Part shown: one piece after another, positions 11,156 to 26,100 of the stretch
Numbering within the stretch: the stretch's first letter is position 1
Layout of the letters: every line of letters starts with the position of its first letter
Source of the DNA: Cladopsammia gracilis
Taxonomy: Eukaryota > Cnidaria > Anthozoa > Scleractinia > Dendrophylliidae
DNA: 64,000 nucleotides
NCBI GenBank assembly: GCA_022457155.1
Contig: JAJGOT010000340.1
Location: forward strand, 553,501 to 617,500
Reading direction: 5' to 3'
The notes under the pieces: generated by a model
Databases searched by the model: none
Seen by the model: only the letters and a program-made list of their open reading frames with translations
Told to the model about the DNA's origin: nothing
Position numbers and translations under genes: made by a program

Positions 11156-14100
11156 TAACTTTTATTTACACCCGTAACTGAGAAATTTACATTTTTAGAT
11201 AGCTAATAAAAGCAGGACAAAATTAAGTTACAAAAAGATGATACAGTCATTATATTATAAGGGATGGCTAGGAACTAAATGAACAAACATTTTTGTGTTA
11301 GCTCCTAGCTCGTGTTTAACTCCCAAGAGTGCCAAATGGTCACACCATAGGATTTCATCAACAGACTCAAAAGAGTATGGGTGTCAAAAGAGTCAAGGAT
11401 GTTTGGCTTAGAGATAGTTCACTGTATACTGTGAAGCTAGCTCTTTTATGACCCTTTGACTTACAGCTATTTAAACTCATACCCCCACCTAGGTACAAAG
11501 GCTCAGGGGGTGGTTGGACCCTGCTCCCCTTGAGTTTTCACTGTGTAATGATATTTCTTTGGCCTTAAAAGTTAATGGCTGCAATTTGATTCGCAAAGAC
11601 AGTCATTTTTAAATGGTGAATGCACGAAGCGTTGAACAAGATATACAGTGTAGTATACGGGGACAGATATGCAAATTTTCACTCATTTGATCATCTGTAA
11701 ACTTTTTTAATTCCCCGGGGTATTACGTGTTAAAGGATGATTACTGTAGTAAATTTTATTAATTCCCCAGCGTAATTATGTCATCCAGTTGTCTAGACAG
11801 TCTTGTTTTCCACAATGCATATTATTTATGTCATGCTAAGATGTTTTTGGTTGTTTTAAATCTGTTTTACTCTTCAATTCTTTGGCTTCAAACTCAGTAT
11901 GGAAAATTAAAACCGATCTGTGGACTTAACCTTACGTTGTTTCGTATTCACAAGGTGGCTGTTAGAGCCCTTTGATTGTTTAGGTGGTTAATGTAACTAG
12001 CAGTAATCACAGATTATGGAGACACGTTTGAAGGAATTTCCGGCGGAAATGAGCCCTTGAAAAAAAAAACAATAGGGGCGGTCATTTGGAAGACCGTCTA
12101 CCAAAAAATCTCAAATTTTACTGCACATAAACCACATGACAACCAACACGAAATTAGGATTGCATTCTTTGGATGCGATTAACAACACCGAGGGTGCCCC
12201 TTTACAGTGCGACCTGCCTTATCATGAGCACCCAAGAAACGTTTTTATGTACAAGTTTTGTTTACAACTTTAATTTGTAACTAACTTTATGATGAAGTGA
12301 CAGGATTATATTTGATCATTTGTGATTTCATGTTTATCCCAGGAGTGCAAATGAAGTTACAAAACTTGTAAAAACAATTTCTTGGGTAAGGTGTGTCATA
12401 CTGTAATGGATGATTAAATTTTTCTGAAAATTTGATTTTGCAGGTTGCTGTTTTTATTGATTATTTTGTGACACTTTTCACCAAGTGGAAATTCCAAACT
12501 GTTGAAAAATGTATCCTTTAATAATTATTGCTCTAATAATATAATAAGTGTGTGTCATTCATAATTTTCTTGTTTTATCAGTACTAGTAACAATATTATT
12601 GTGGAGGTGATGGTGTATTGTGCCTGGTCTTTGCCATTGTGCATTTGTGGTGTTTCCTTGGACTAGAAACTTTGTTCCACAGTGTCTCTCCACCGAAATA
12701 TGTGGGTACTGTAACAATATATCGTATTTCAAAGGTCACATGCACACATGTGACACGTGATTTTGTGATTACCTGTCCTATATATAGACAAACCAGGCTC
12801 GGACATAGTTGTATTGTCGAGAACAAGTTGATTCTATTAAACAGCTTTACAAGATATTTGCTGTGTAAGTCACTTTTGAAACAGGTACCAGCAACATAAT
12901 AGGCTGGGGGTATGAACCTGCAGTGGACTACACCAAACTCGGGATGGTTTCCCATGGCCGTTTTCCTTTAGTCATTTTAAATGGGGGAGGGGGGGGAGGG
13001 GGGTGCCCGGGTGGTAGAGTAGCAACACTCCTAGTTGATTTAATCAATAGAAGCAGGTGCTTGAAGGGTACATCATATTAACTAGCGGTAATCACAGATT
13101 ATGGAGACGCGTTCAAAGGAATTTCCGGCGGAAATGAGCCCCTGAAAAAAAAAAAACAATAAGGGCGGTAAAAAATAATAGTTATTTGAATTTAATCAAA
13201 CATAAGCTGTTAAGGGGGAAGGCTGAGGTATTTTTCTTTTGGAGGAGGGGGGGGGGGGGAATAAGCAATTGAGAGTAAGGGGAGGAGGGTGGAGAGTGGA
13301 ATCCCCCTCTCCTATTAAAGATTATAGAATGATGTCTGTAGATAATTTTTTGGGTACAGTACTATAAATGGTTAATTAATGTACACTGGCCACTGTAAGT
13401 TGTTATTGTATACTGTATAAAGTTGTTATTAAATAATTCTTAGTATCCTTGACCTACAATTTGTTAGCTCTTTTGGAGTGCACACCTAATGGTTGTCTAG
13501 CCATAACTCTTCTTATTTTAATGGCCGTTAATGGTGCGTTCTGCCTGGTAGCTGCCATTTTTTGTGCTATTGAGGTAAAATTGATAAAATTTGGTGTTGA
13601 TATCTGGCAGATTTCAAATCATCAAATGAATGTTTGTAAGGCTTATGGAAAACATGGAAAGCTGTGGAATTTTAGAAAAAGATTTTCCAGGCCTGTAGGA
13701 AGTCATAGAATTTAAGCATGGGTCATGGAAAGTCATAGAAGATGTCATTCATTTTACCAGCAAGTTTTTGTGAATGAAATAGTTAGAAGACCATGAACCC
13801 TGAACCTTACCCTAAACCAAACTTTTGTGAAATTTTTGCAAACAACATTTACTGTTCAGCTGCAGGTCATTGAAAACTTTAAAATGTTTTGAATGGTGAT
13901 TGTTCTTCTAAAAGAACTTTATTGTAATACTTTTGTTACACAATTCACAAAAATTAATTTGAAATTTCATTTCACAAAAATGGTTATAAAAAAATTAATT
14001 TTATTAATTAACAAAAACACATTTTCTGGTAACTTAATTGAAGTTTGTCTCATGCCATATTTGTTTTTAAATTCATATTTAGCCAGTAGCAGCTGGGAGT

Positions 14101-17100
14101 GGGATTCCTGAAATAAAGTGTTACTTAAATGGAGTAAAGGTTGGTTGGATAAATTCTTAAATATTCTATTGATTTTTTTTTTGGACAAAATGTGAGGTGT
14201 TGGTGGCCTATTAATGATTCTCTTTTGAGGCAGGCTGGTTGGTATCTATAGTAATTAAGGACGACAACGCACAGGTGATAGGTAAAATCAGGGTAGCAGG
14301 GAAGTGCCGCTAGGGAACCCCCCATGGCCAGGGACCAGGAGAGGAGTGCCCTCCTGGGGGGAGAGCAGACCAGGTGGTACCGGGGGTAGCCACCCTGGAT
14401 GGGGTCCAGATGTGTCTCCAGTAGGGTGAGGCCCATATTCCTAGTCCACAGACGGGGGGTTGGGGAGGGAGGGTCCAAACATTTCAATTAATTGTTTAAA
14501 GTTAATGAATTATCAGGAGCATAGCTAATGATGGGTCCTTGGGTATCTCTGACCTCGTTTGATTTTGAAGATAATTTACAATAAAATTATTTATAAAAAA
14601 TGTCCAAATTTCCCAGAGTTAGGGAGAACACTCCTCCGTTGAAAAATTGTGCCTATGCCCCTGATTATAGGCATTTTAAACATGTTATTAATATCTTTAC
14701 TAAATTTTTCTCCTACTGTAGGTTCCTCATGTTGTCAGGCTAAAAACATTGGTATGCAAGGCTGTGGGTGTGCTGTTTAGTGTTGCTGGTGGTGAGAAAA
14801 TAGATTGTTCATGAATATTATTTGATATCACAAAATTTGAAGTATAAGCAGTGGAATTGTGCAACTTTTTAGGGTTGGAGACTCGGGGTCTCATTTTAAC
14901 CCGGGTAGCATAGGATGCTTACTATTTGTCAGAACTGGCCGGCCAGACTAGTCCATTTGTAGCTGGAATGTGGCTTTTTGAAGACTTATCCATCAAAAGG
15001 AGGCATTATGTTTCCAAATTTACCATTCTGGCCGATCAGTTCTGACAAATAGTGGAATAATATTTATGAATTGAGCGATCTGGCTGGGCAGTTTTTTTTT
15101 AAATAATAAATAACCTTTATTCAAAAACAAATTCACTTACACTCATTCACTCATTTACATTACTTACATTATATAAACTAAACACCTACAAATTAATTAA
15201 AACAAAATAAACAAGATACAGGGAGTATACAGTACTTCTATCTAAATTATAGAGAGCAACAGTTGCCATTTTTTGTTATGAATATCTAAAGAGTTTTGGC
15301 TTTTGGCTATCAGGGACTCTAATTTATAAGTATACCTTATTTTGGCTAGCAATAAAGTTAGCGACGGTTTTATATTCAAACAATGACACTGATAAATTAT
15401 TTGCTTAGAGAGAAGAATGATATGATTGATCAATATGTATTTTTTTTAACATATCCAAATGTTATGTCAACAGCACTTAAGTTTTGCAGAAATGTACCAT
15501 GCCCTTCCTGGCTGGGCAGTTCTGACAAATGGTATAAAGCGCCCTTAGTAAATGTATAACATAGGCACGCATTGCGTGCATGAGCTATTTTGAAAATTCC
15601 CTAAATGATATGAAATGGTGAAAGCAACAAAACAGTGGAAGAAAACTAGCACAAATAACCGCCTGCAGATATACGTTTTTCAAATCCTCTGGCCCGCCCC
15701 CTACCCCCCAAAACTACCAAGATCACGAACTGCGTCCCGTTTCTCGAACGTCCCGATAACGTTTTGGGCCCGGAAAGCTATCTTATGTGCGCAATGTATT
15801 CATTAAAGATTAAAATTTTGTTGATTTTGAAAGCTAAGCATTAAAATTCTAAATTGACAAAACAAGTCGAGCTGGTTTGAGGGCTAAAAATGCATCACCA
15901 TTTTATAGATTCTGATTTGAATATGAGTTGCGGGCCCGAAAAGTTGCCGGGACTTTCGAGAAACGGGCCCACTGGGACCAAAACTCTATTTAGGTGGAAA
16001 AATGCAAAGTTTGCTTTTGTATTCTAGCCTAAAGGGTTAGGGTATGAAAATAGGTGGGAAGTTTTGGCTAGCTTTTTCACGGGATCTTCGGAGTTATTTT
16101 ATGACGAAACTACGGCCCCAGTGAAATAAGCAACTGGTCTCTGTAATCAGTGTATTAAATGTCAACCAGAAGAGTCCTGCACAGAAATTTGATGCATCCA
16201 AATTGAAGGATTATTATTTTCTGAAAATTCTAGTCTTTTTTTAAAAAGTTGCTTTTATTATTCACAAAAGAAACGTGGAAATGGTTTCCTTTGGCCGCAA
16301 ACTAATTAAATTAAATAGTTTTTAACTCCAAACCACAAGCTAATTAAATTAGTGACAAAAATTCTTTGAACCACCTGTTTCGGTAATGTCAACCAGAAAA
16401 GTCTTTAACAGAAACTAAACGCATGTAAAATGAATATTGGTAGCTTCCTTGTAAATTGCAACTAATAGTATTCAAACAACTGTTTTTATTCTCCACAAAA
16501 AAAGTCGTGCAAATAGAAACAGAAACTAATTAGATTAAATTGTTTTCAACTCAAAACCACAACCTTGAGGTTAACATTTGGAACCAAACATCTTTTCCTG
16601 TAATGTCGACCAGAAAAGTCTTAAATCAGAAACTTAGCACATCCAAAATGAATTTTGCAACTAATAGTTTTTTGAACAGGCGTTTTTTAACGCACCATAA
16701 GAATTAACGTTTTCTCGAAAACATGTTGAATTCCATCACGTACCAGTTTCTATAAGGACAAAGTTCAACATTTGCACGTGCACACAACGTGACTGCTCAT
16801 ACAAAATACAGTCGCTACTCGCTTGTAGTAATCGCTTGGGGCATACAATTAATAACCTACACATCTGCTCACATTAATTCACAGAAAGATAAACGTTTTA
16901 AATACTGTAAATTGTATATTAATTGCATTAAGTTTTCTCTGTTGAACTCCATGCATGAGGTCATGCATCCCGGACAAGTTTTTATAAGGACAAAGTTCAA
17001 CATTTTCACGGGCAGACAACGTGACTGACAAAAAAGATACCATTTCAAATAGTAATCGCTTGAAACCCAGGTTTGAAACATCCAATTCATGTTCCACATC

Positions 17101-20100
17101 ACATTATTTGAAATCCGCTTGCCGTTTTTGCAATAAAGCTATACTTTCTTATTTCAGTACAAGCTCACCTATAAACGTAACCGCAGTCCACATTTTTTGG
17201 ACGTCTCATCCCTCGCAGACCATTAATTGTACAATTCATGCATAGAGCACATTTTAGGCAGTATTTCCGAATAAATGCCCTTGATATTGCCATGTTAGCA
17301 AGCCAGTCGGGATTACTGCACAATTCCCAACCAACAAATCTTCAAAACTTTACACTTTTAATGTTTGAGGCAACAATCGCGAACATCCAAGATGGCTGAT
17401 TTTCAATTCATGCCAAGTGCCCTTCTCTGACCTTCAGTAATACCATTTTAGAAGCGAGAATTTGATTGGCTGACATAGTACACGGTGTACATACTAGAGA
17501 CAATCTGATTGGTGTGACATAACCCAAGACATACATCCATCCATACATACATACATACTAACAAACAAACATCACAAACCAACCTTTGCGCCTGCTAATG
17601 AGCTATTTTTTTCAAAATAGCTCAAAAAAGGTGGTGCTAAGAGGGGGGGGGGGACTATAATATCCAGGGATCATATAACTGGATGTGCTAATTCCCTGGG
17701 GGCTGACTGAAACAAGAGGAACTTACATGTATATCTGGGGAAAGAAGGGAAGAGTAATTAACAGGAGGCACTTTTAAAAGATTGAGCTATAACTGTGATT
17801 TTGGTCTTAAAGAGTTCCAAAATGCATGAATTAAAATAGAAACAACACCTGTCTGACAGTATCATCGAAGCAGAATGGTCTCCCTATGGACACCTCCATA
17901 ATGCAGACACCTTGATGGTACATGTACTTCTTTTTATATTAAATAGTAAATGCATTAGGAGCCATTGAAGCCATGCTGCTGCATGGTGCCATATCTTTGA
18001 GTTGTCCAATGTCTTGAGCACTGCTGAATGGCGTTTTCTCTTGCTTAAATCAGGATTATTTGTGGGTAAAGAAGGTCCAATGATCCATAGTGGTGCAATT
18101 ATTGGAGCAGGAGTGCCTCAGGTACAGTTATGTATGTACATGTATGTTATTAAATTTATTTTGGTTATTTATTTTGCCTCTCAGTGAGGATTTCTCTTTA
18201 TTATGGACAGCAAATGGCCCCAGGTAAACCAAAATAATGTCACACAAGCTAGGTATAGCGGCTGTAATATGGGCACTTACCCAGACCTGGGTCGGGAAAC
18301 TCTCATATGTAAGCTATATGGGTATATGCCACTGTCAAGGCTATAATTTTCACACTGTCTGGGGTAGGGCATAAAAGCCAGTGAGAGAGTTTTGGTCTAG
18401 AATAGGGTATCATTTGCCAGGAAACTGACCAGTGCTATCAAGATACAGTTTCTGAAAAACGGTAAGTCTGGAATAGGGTATTGGTGTCTAGTCTAGAGTT
18501 GGGTTGCAAAATGCATCTAAAATGAATGGTCTGGTGTAGAGTGAGGGTTTTAGAGTCCCAGTGGCACACCTTAACCCAAAAATATACAGAGTCCCTCCCC
18601 CCCCCCCCCCCCGGGGCATGTCAGCTTGAATGTCTCTTTTGTTTTGATGAAGTCTGAGGTGCCACCTGTTGCCTCACCCTAACCCCCCGCCCTCCCATCT
18701 CAGGTGATAGACACATTACCAGATTTGATTGATATGTACATACTTGCGGACTTTACCTGCCCAGTAAATGAATTTTGATATTCCATTTTTGACTGCATTT
18801 ATTTCTTTCAGTCTCAAAGGCAAAAGGTCTAACTAATTAATAAAATAAGTTTTATTTGCTCTTTACAGTTTCAAAGTATTGCATTTAGAAAAATCAAGTT
18901 TGACTTTCCTTATTTTCGAACTGACAGGTTAGCAATTTTATAATAATAATTATTGTTATTAAAATATGAATAATATTGAAATGCATATTTTTCCAGAAAA
19001 AATCTGTAGTTAGCACTTTCCTTTTTTTTTTATTGAACTTTGATTTATTTAGTAATACAATTTAACCATGTTTTTTATGTAATCACTTTTTCTTTATCAG
19101 GGAGAAGAGAGATTTTGTGTCTGGAGGGGCTGCAGCTGGGGTTGCAGGTATTAAAATATTATTATAAACAGTAGATGAAATTAATAATAATATTATAATA
19201 ATTATTTAAAATGGTGAGAAATTACGATGTACATACATGTGTAATAATGTTCATCGTATCATCAGAGCATGGGACAAAGAGTCCCCGCCAGGAATCGTTC
19301 ATGTACCTACATGTATGACGTACCTTCTGTACACTGGTCTTATCATAATTCACATTGAAATTATTAGTTAAAAGTTTATTATACTTACTTTCAGCTGCTT
19401 TTGGGGCACCCATCGGGGGCGTGTTGTTCAGCTTGGAAGAGGGAAGCTCATTTTGGAATCAAGGACTTACATGGAGAAGTGTTAGTAAGAATTCATATGA
19501 CTTTTCTGAACATTCAAGCCTTTTTTTTTCAATTCTTTTTTTCTTTTCAAGCTTGTATAATATATGGATCATCAATTTCGCTCATTTGTTCCATCTGCAG
19601 TTCATTATAATATATGCATGTGTCATAACCTTTTCAATTCATACAGGTATTACTAATTTACATCCTTTTAAGTAATAACTTAAATTATTATTATTAGTCA
19701 TGTACCTTTCCTTTTTAGCATTATGCATTTTAATAGTTGTTTTCATATTAATTTTTCAGTTCTTTTGTTCCATGGCATCAACATTTACCTTGAACTTTTG
19801 TTTATCTGGAATCTTGGGGTATGGTTGGGGCTCATTTAATCAGCCTGGCTTGCTCAACTTTGGAGTATTTAAGGTGAGTAAATCAGTTTCTTTTTTTATT
19901 CTTTCAAAATATTTTGTTTTTCATTCTTGAGGGCCATGAGTTTGTTAGTTTTTTAACTATTAAGTGTCACCCTCGTTAAATAAAGTTTGATTGATTGATT
20001 GATTGATTGATTCTAAGCTGCTCCTCAGCCCATGAAGCTATGGAGATATTTTCTTTTTAGGTCAGTTTGAAGTAAGTTAAACCAGAAACCCATAAGTGGG

Positions 20101-23100
20101 TTGAAACATGCAACTGTCTCTTGTACGCTTCAAAACAAGCTTCCGATTATTCAATTTGCTAAGAAGTTGTTACAGCCATATTTGGAAAATCAAGATAAAA
20201 ATATTAACCAATCAATTCGCTGGAACGACTTGCTTCCAATCTTGAGAGACTGAGAGGTTTCCAAATAATTATGGTACTAAGCAAAAAATGAATATTCGGA
20301 AGCTGTGAAAGCGTGTTACATGTTTCAACCCACTTATGGGTTTCTGGTTAAACGTAACCTGCGATCAGGCGGTTTTTTTTTCAGAGGGAAAGTCGGCGGA
20401 GAGCGGGGAGGGAAGAAAAGAGGGGAGGGAAAAAAAGAACGCGTGATACATTTATTTAACGACCTCCCTGCCGCCCCCAAATTATGAAATCTGTCAACTG
20501 TCAAAATGTAGCCAATCAGATTTAACCGGATATCACGTCGCTTGTTGTTTACAGTTGGCGCTTGGCAGGCTTTGCGACTTGCCGCCTTCGTGTAATATTT
20601 CTCAGTGCTAGTGAAAATGTTTGGTTTTCCGATCAGGAAAATGTGGCAAGTTGAGATGTCGCTAACGAAATCATTGGACAAGCACAGCTACTTTTGTAAA
20701 ACCATTTTAACCGTAGGTGCATTGTGGAAAGAGCTGTGGAACAGCTGAAAGAATTATTTCATCAGATTTGATCAAGAGCCTCGGAATAATAAACATTAAC
20801 ATTCATTCTACCTACCGGTAATTCTACAGCAGCAAGCTCACGAAATTGTCAGAAAATTTCTTCGTCGAACTAAAGACCGTTTAAGCTCACAAGGATAAGC
20901 AGCTGATATTGCACTGAACAAAACGGCTCCACAATAATTCGCCAAGCAGGTAGACTCCAAGTTCGTTAGAAACATAGAATATTTTAAACAGGCAAAAGAA
21001 AACGCTCTTTGAATTATTAAAGTTCTACCAGGCTGGTCAGAGCGAGAGCGTCTTCTCACAAACAAATAATTCGTTTAATACATCCTTTCTGCTTGTCCTT
21101 CAAGGACTTGCGAATAAATTCCCGAAGAGACAAATTCAAAGCTAATTCACTTTCAACATTCAACGCGACAGCCGCAATGATAAACTGTCACGCTTCGGAC
21201 CGGAAGTCATAATTCTCACCCAGGTAACCAATCAGAATGCAGCTCATTGATTTCTTTTCTTTTACGACCAATCAGAAAAAAGTCAGATTCTGACTTTTTT
21301 GCAGAAGGTTTGTTGAATAATTATATCAGGCTCTCTTTTTCCCTTCCCGCGTCCCTCCGTCAACTTTCGCGCGTTCGTGCTCTGCCTTTCCAAAAAAGAG
21401 CACCTGATCGCAGGTTAGGTTAAACGTATCAGTTGTTACTGTTAGTAGTAATTTTAGAAAATGTTTCTCTGGGGCCTATTTTCACATTTTTTCTTTAGTG
21501 TTGGTTACAGGATGTTTTTCTTTTTAACAGCTTCTATTACTAAATTTTGTTAAGATTACCATGAAGTTTCTGGTATCTTGCTTGTGAACTACAGTGCTAT
21601 TTACAATCTTGACATTTCTCATATGTTTATTGGCTGAGAACCATAAGATTGTCAACTGGTATTAAAAGAGACTTTAAGAAATATACAGTACATGTATATA
21701 CATGTACCAGTGCTGGAAAAAAAATATTACTAACAGAAGGACATGTGACCTTTCATACCTCCATTTTGATGAGACATTATTAATTTTTGTACAAAATTGG
21801 TCCAACATCAGCCATTTTGGATTTTCACCGAGAAACAATCTGTTAGCATACACGATGTGTTATAAGAAGTTTTGCATTTTCACCAGGGGCATAGCTAGGG
21901 GGTCCTGGGGTGCCCGTGACCCCCCTTTGTGAGATAATGTTGACATGACAATCTGGTAAGTACCCTGGGTGTGACACAGTGTGACCCCCCTTTTGAAAAA
22001 TCCTAGCTACACCCCTGTTTACATGGCCTTTTCTGACTTTTCCTGAATCGAGATAGCCTTATACTGTAATCTAAGGCTCCTGCAAGCCAACCTGTGAATA
22101 CGAAATGCTAATGGTAATGCAATATTGCATTTTTTTTTTTTGGGAGGGGGGGAATTAAATGTAACGACTTTTGACAAATGGATTTTTTAATATGTAACGT
22201 TTCTATTAACTCTGTATATTTTTAGGGTAAATATTTTATTTTTTATTTTTATGATAACAGGACCCCAATGAAAACATTGCTTTTTTTTTTTGCACTGATG
22301 GGTTATCCTGATAAAATATTTGTATTATTATTTTAATTTATTATTATTATTACACACAAAAAACCCCAGTTATTTTCAGTTTGAATAAAAAAGAAAAAAG
22401 AAATCTGTCTTGAGCAAGAATCAAACTGACATCCTTCGGCTCCCTCTGGCTCTATTGTCCCATCATTTACCCACTACGCTACCTAGGATTTGGCTAATTA
22501 CCAAGGCCAAATTTTGTTATATCAACGCAGATATGGAGAAAAAGTTTGCATTTGAGTGATTTATCGAGCAAATGTAAATGCGAGCGAGTGAGCGAATTTG
22601 CTGTCATCTCCAATAATGCTACGTGTATTCACGGGTTAAAAATTAAAAATAAATGGTACAAACAACATACATTCAATTGCCATGGCTTAACAAGACTTTC
22701 AAGGCAAAAGGTAACTCTTTTGTGATTGGACACCATGGCTGAACATAATGTAAATTTGTCTCACTGATATTTGAGGATTTGGGTCCGAAAATTTCCAATA
22801 TCCGACAGTTATTTCCAGCACTGTGAGCAATAATATTTCATCACTGATTGTGAATACCATCCACTGCATAGTGCCAAGAGGATTTGGACATTTGCTTCTA
22901 CCCATTGTTGCAGGTTTTGCCTGTGCTTCATCACTCTGTTTTCATAATGCCATGCATGATGACATTACAGCTAAACTACATGATTGTGTATCATCATTTT
23001 TTTAATATCTTGCAGTGTAGTAAAGCAACAGAGCAGTGCAATTTATGGAACATACAAGACCTTCTGATTTTTACTGCCATGGGGTTTGTTGGTGGTCTCC

Positions 23101-26100
23101 TTGGAGCATGGTTCAATCAACTTAACAAGCATCTCACAGTACACCGCTTATTGCATATTAATTCACGAGCTAAATATGTCAGGTGGGTGCTAAAACAATA
23201 ATATTTTTGATAAGAAAAAGTGTCCGATCTAGAGCGCGCCATTGCAGGATTGGCACGGACTGAACAAAAATGTCTCCTTCAAATTTGCTTATTGGGTCAT
23301 TTTGGTATAAGTACTAAATAACGTGATATTCGTCATACAAACACTGTATGAAGAAACGATGGTTGAGACAAGACCAATATGACACCAATTTACTAATGCA
23401 TGGAGAAATTTATATGGTACTAATGTAATTAATGTACAAATTAATGTAATGTACTAACTTACTGAGAAACATTGAGAAGACAAGACTACTACATTTGTAT
23501 TCATAACAATTACATGTAATTAATATGGCAAGAACGCATACAATGTGGTAGGAAGCATCAAGAAGACAACTGAGACTAAATTAATATGGTACAAACTTAA
23601 ACTAATGCATGGATGAATGTCTAGAAGACGAAACTGATATCTTACGAATGTACCCTTACTGTATGTATGGAGAATCATTGAGAAGACAAGACTAATACAA
23701 CTACATGACAACTGCACACTGTACACTGTATATGTGACGAGAATAATGAGTGAGACTTTAAGGAGCTATGTCATGGTGATTTTGAGGTTTTTGGGTCGAA
23801 ACTGCCCCAAATTAAAACTATGTACATCTTTGTCCAACACAAAATGCTTATAGAACACTAAGAGGAAGATATCAAGTGAATTTTCAAAGAGAAAATAAAC
23901 CATAATCAGAGTTTTAGTGAGTTTTCCAAGACAGAAGAAATAAACTTGAAAAAAATTAGCCCAATTTTTTCAATGTGCAATCCATTTCCATCCTGGCCGT
24001 CGCAGCCTAAGAAACTTATTTTTACTCTTAGAGCACTAGTAGTCAAAAATAATTTAAAAAAACTGGACCATTATTTTGGGGTTTTGATTATTATAACAGG
24101 GCTGTCATTAATTTTGTAAGTAGCAGGCTGAAAATGGAAAGTAGGCGGCTTGGGACTTGAGCGCCGAAGGCTTCTTTGGCGCGGATGCCATGTTTTTTTT
24201 TCCTGGAGATTACATGCAAACGTGGGAACCACCTGTGAAAATGTTCCAGGCGTTACCCACAGACCTTCGATAACTTTGAAAGAGATTGAGTAGCCCATAA
24301 CATCAGCTGCTGACATTTAAAACTGTTGTAATACAGATTTTTAATACATCTTTACTTTGACTTAAAAATTAGAAAAGAATGTCTTACAAGTAATTTTGAT
24401 GGACTTTTTTAATTACTGTAGGCTTTCTCTTCGACAATAACAGTCATGGTTCGTATAATCTTGAAAAAGTCTTGAATTTTAGCAGTCGTCTTGAAAAGTC
24501 CTTAATTTGGTTAAGGTCCTTGAAAAGTACTTGATTTCTTTATTAGGTATTGCAAAGTCCTTGAAATTTAGGCCTATCACTTTTCTGATAAATTAAATGA
24601 TTTTGCTCCAAAAAAAATGCCCACCAGCGACTTTTAAAATCCGAAAATAACTAGTGAAAATGTCGGCATAATACGTGAATACGTACATAAAGCAAAATTG
24701 TAATCTTTGCTTCAATTTCATGCACCAGGGGACAGAGAGTTTTGATTACGTAAATAAAATGTAGTCCTTGAAAACTATTTTTTGTCCTTGAAAAGTCCTT
24801 GAATTTTATTTGTCTGAAGTTGTACGAACCATGACAGTGAAATGAAACAAAAGTAGACGGCCAAGCTGGGCAAGTATTTAGACGGCTGTTTTGGCCGGCT
24901 GCCAGCTACTGGCTTTTTAAAGTAACACTAGAAATGGCGATATAGCCCCTTTAATTAAGGCAACTGCAACCTGTATTTTACAGGATTCTGGAAGCTCTTC
25001 TGGTTGGCTTTATCACAACATCAGTTGCTTTCTTTGGTCCAATTTATCTTGCTGATTGTAAGACACTTCCAGCGGTAAGGCTTTCTGTTGGTTTTTGATG
25101 TAAAAGGCTCATTAAAAGTTACTTCTTTTTTTACAACAGTGGATATTGGCATTGTCTAAGGCAAAAAGAAGGATTTTAAGTAAATAGACCTCTTTAGCTT
25201 GTGCATTTTGTTTTCCCATTGTAGGTCATGTGATGTTCTCAAGGGAATTTGTTCTTTGTCTTTTCATAAATTATGCATACATAATTTATGCACATGAAGA
25301 AAACAAAATTTAAAAGAAACAGTTCTCTAGGGTAACATCACATGACCTATATTGGGAAAACAAAATGTACAAGCTAAAGAGGTCTATTCCATAGTTTAAC
25401 AACACAATTTTCTGCTATTTATAAAGTGAGCACATACATGTAAACTATGTCATTTAAAAAGTAGATTGTAATTGTCATATATATAACACAATCATTATAG
25501 TGTTTAAGTTGAAAACCTCTGTTGCAGACACTACCATGGTATGAACATCACCTCTGGTTTACAGTCAGTTTAGTCAATGCCAGTTGACACCAAAAAACCC
25601 AATTCATGTTAAATACTTTTATTAGTCTTTGACATGAATCTGGTCGTTTTTGATGTCTCCTTTAAAAAGGAACTACGATGGATGTCATTCATGAACAGGG
25701 ATTTTTCTGGAGTGTATAAGAGTGGGGCCAAGGATGAAAATGTTGGAAACTGAAAATTTTTTGGTTCAGATTTGGGCTTTTGTAAATCTTTTTGGCAAGA
25801 TAAGGGGCAGGACCCGGGGGGTTGGGGTACTTCCTAGTAATGGGCTAATGGGGATGTGCCGCTGGATGGGTCGCATTTTCATGACTGGAATGACTATAAT
25901 GGGGTTGCATTTTCAATACAGTTACCAGAATGGGGTTGCAAATTGTTGGGATTTTTGGAGGTAAGAAAATTCTGGCAAGTTTTTTTGGGGGTAGTTTTAT
26001 TTTATCAGGGATTACAAAAATGGGGAGATTCGCGGTAAAAAGAGTGACTAAGTTGGGATTGCAAAATTTAAATTTACTCAAAAGTGACTAACATGGGGTC

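Noticed and set aside
14125..14487. 120-codon - strand frame overlapping CLCN6 exon 6
   Set aside because: Runs antisense across a confirmed exon and a G-rich intron segment; no similarity.
17940..18053. Additional CLCN6 exon upstream of the GKEGP exon
   Set aside because: The frame continues open to the left of 18054, but the SVAGG end of the previous exon joins perfectly to GLFVGKEGP at 18054, and the extra residues have no counterpart in ClC-6.
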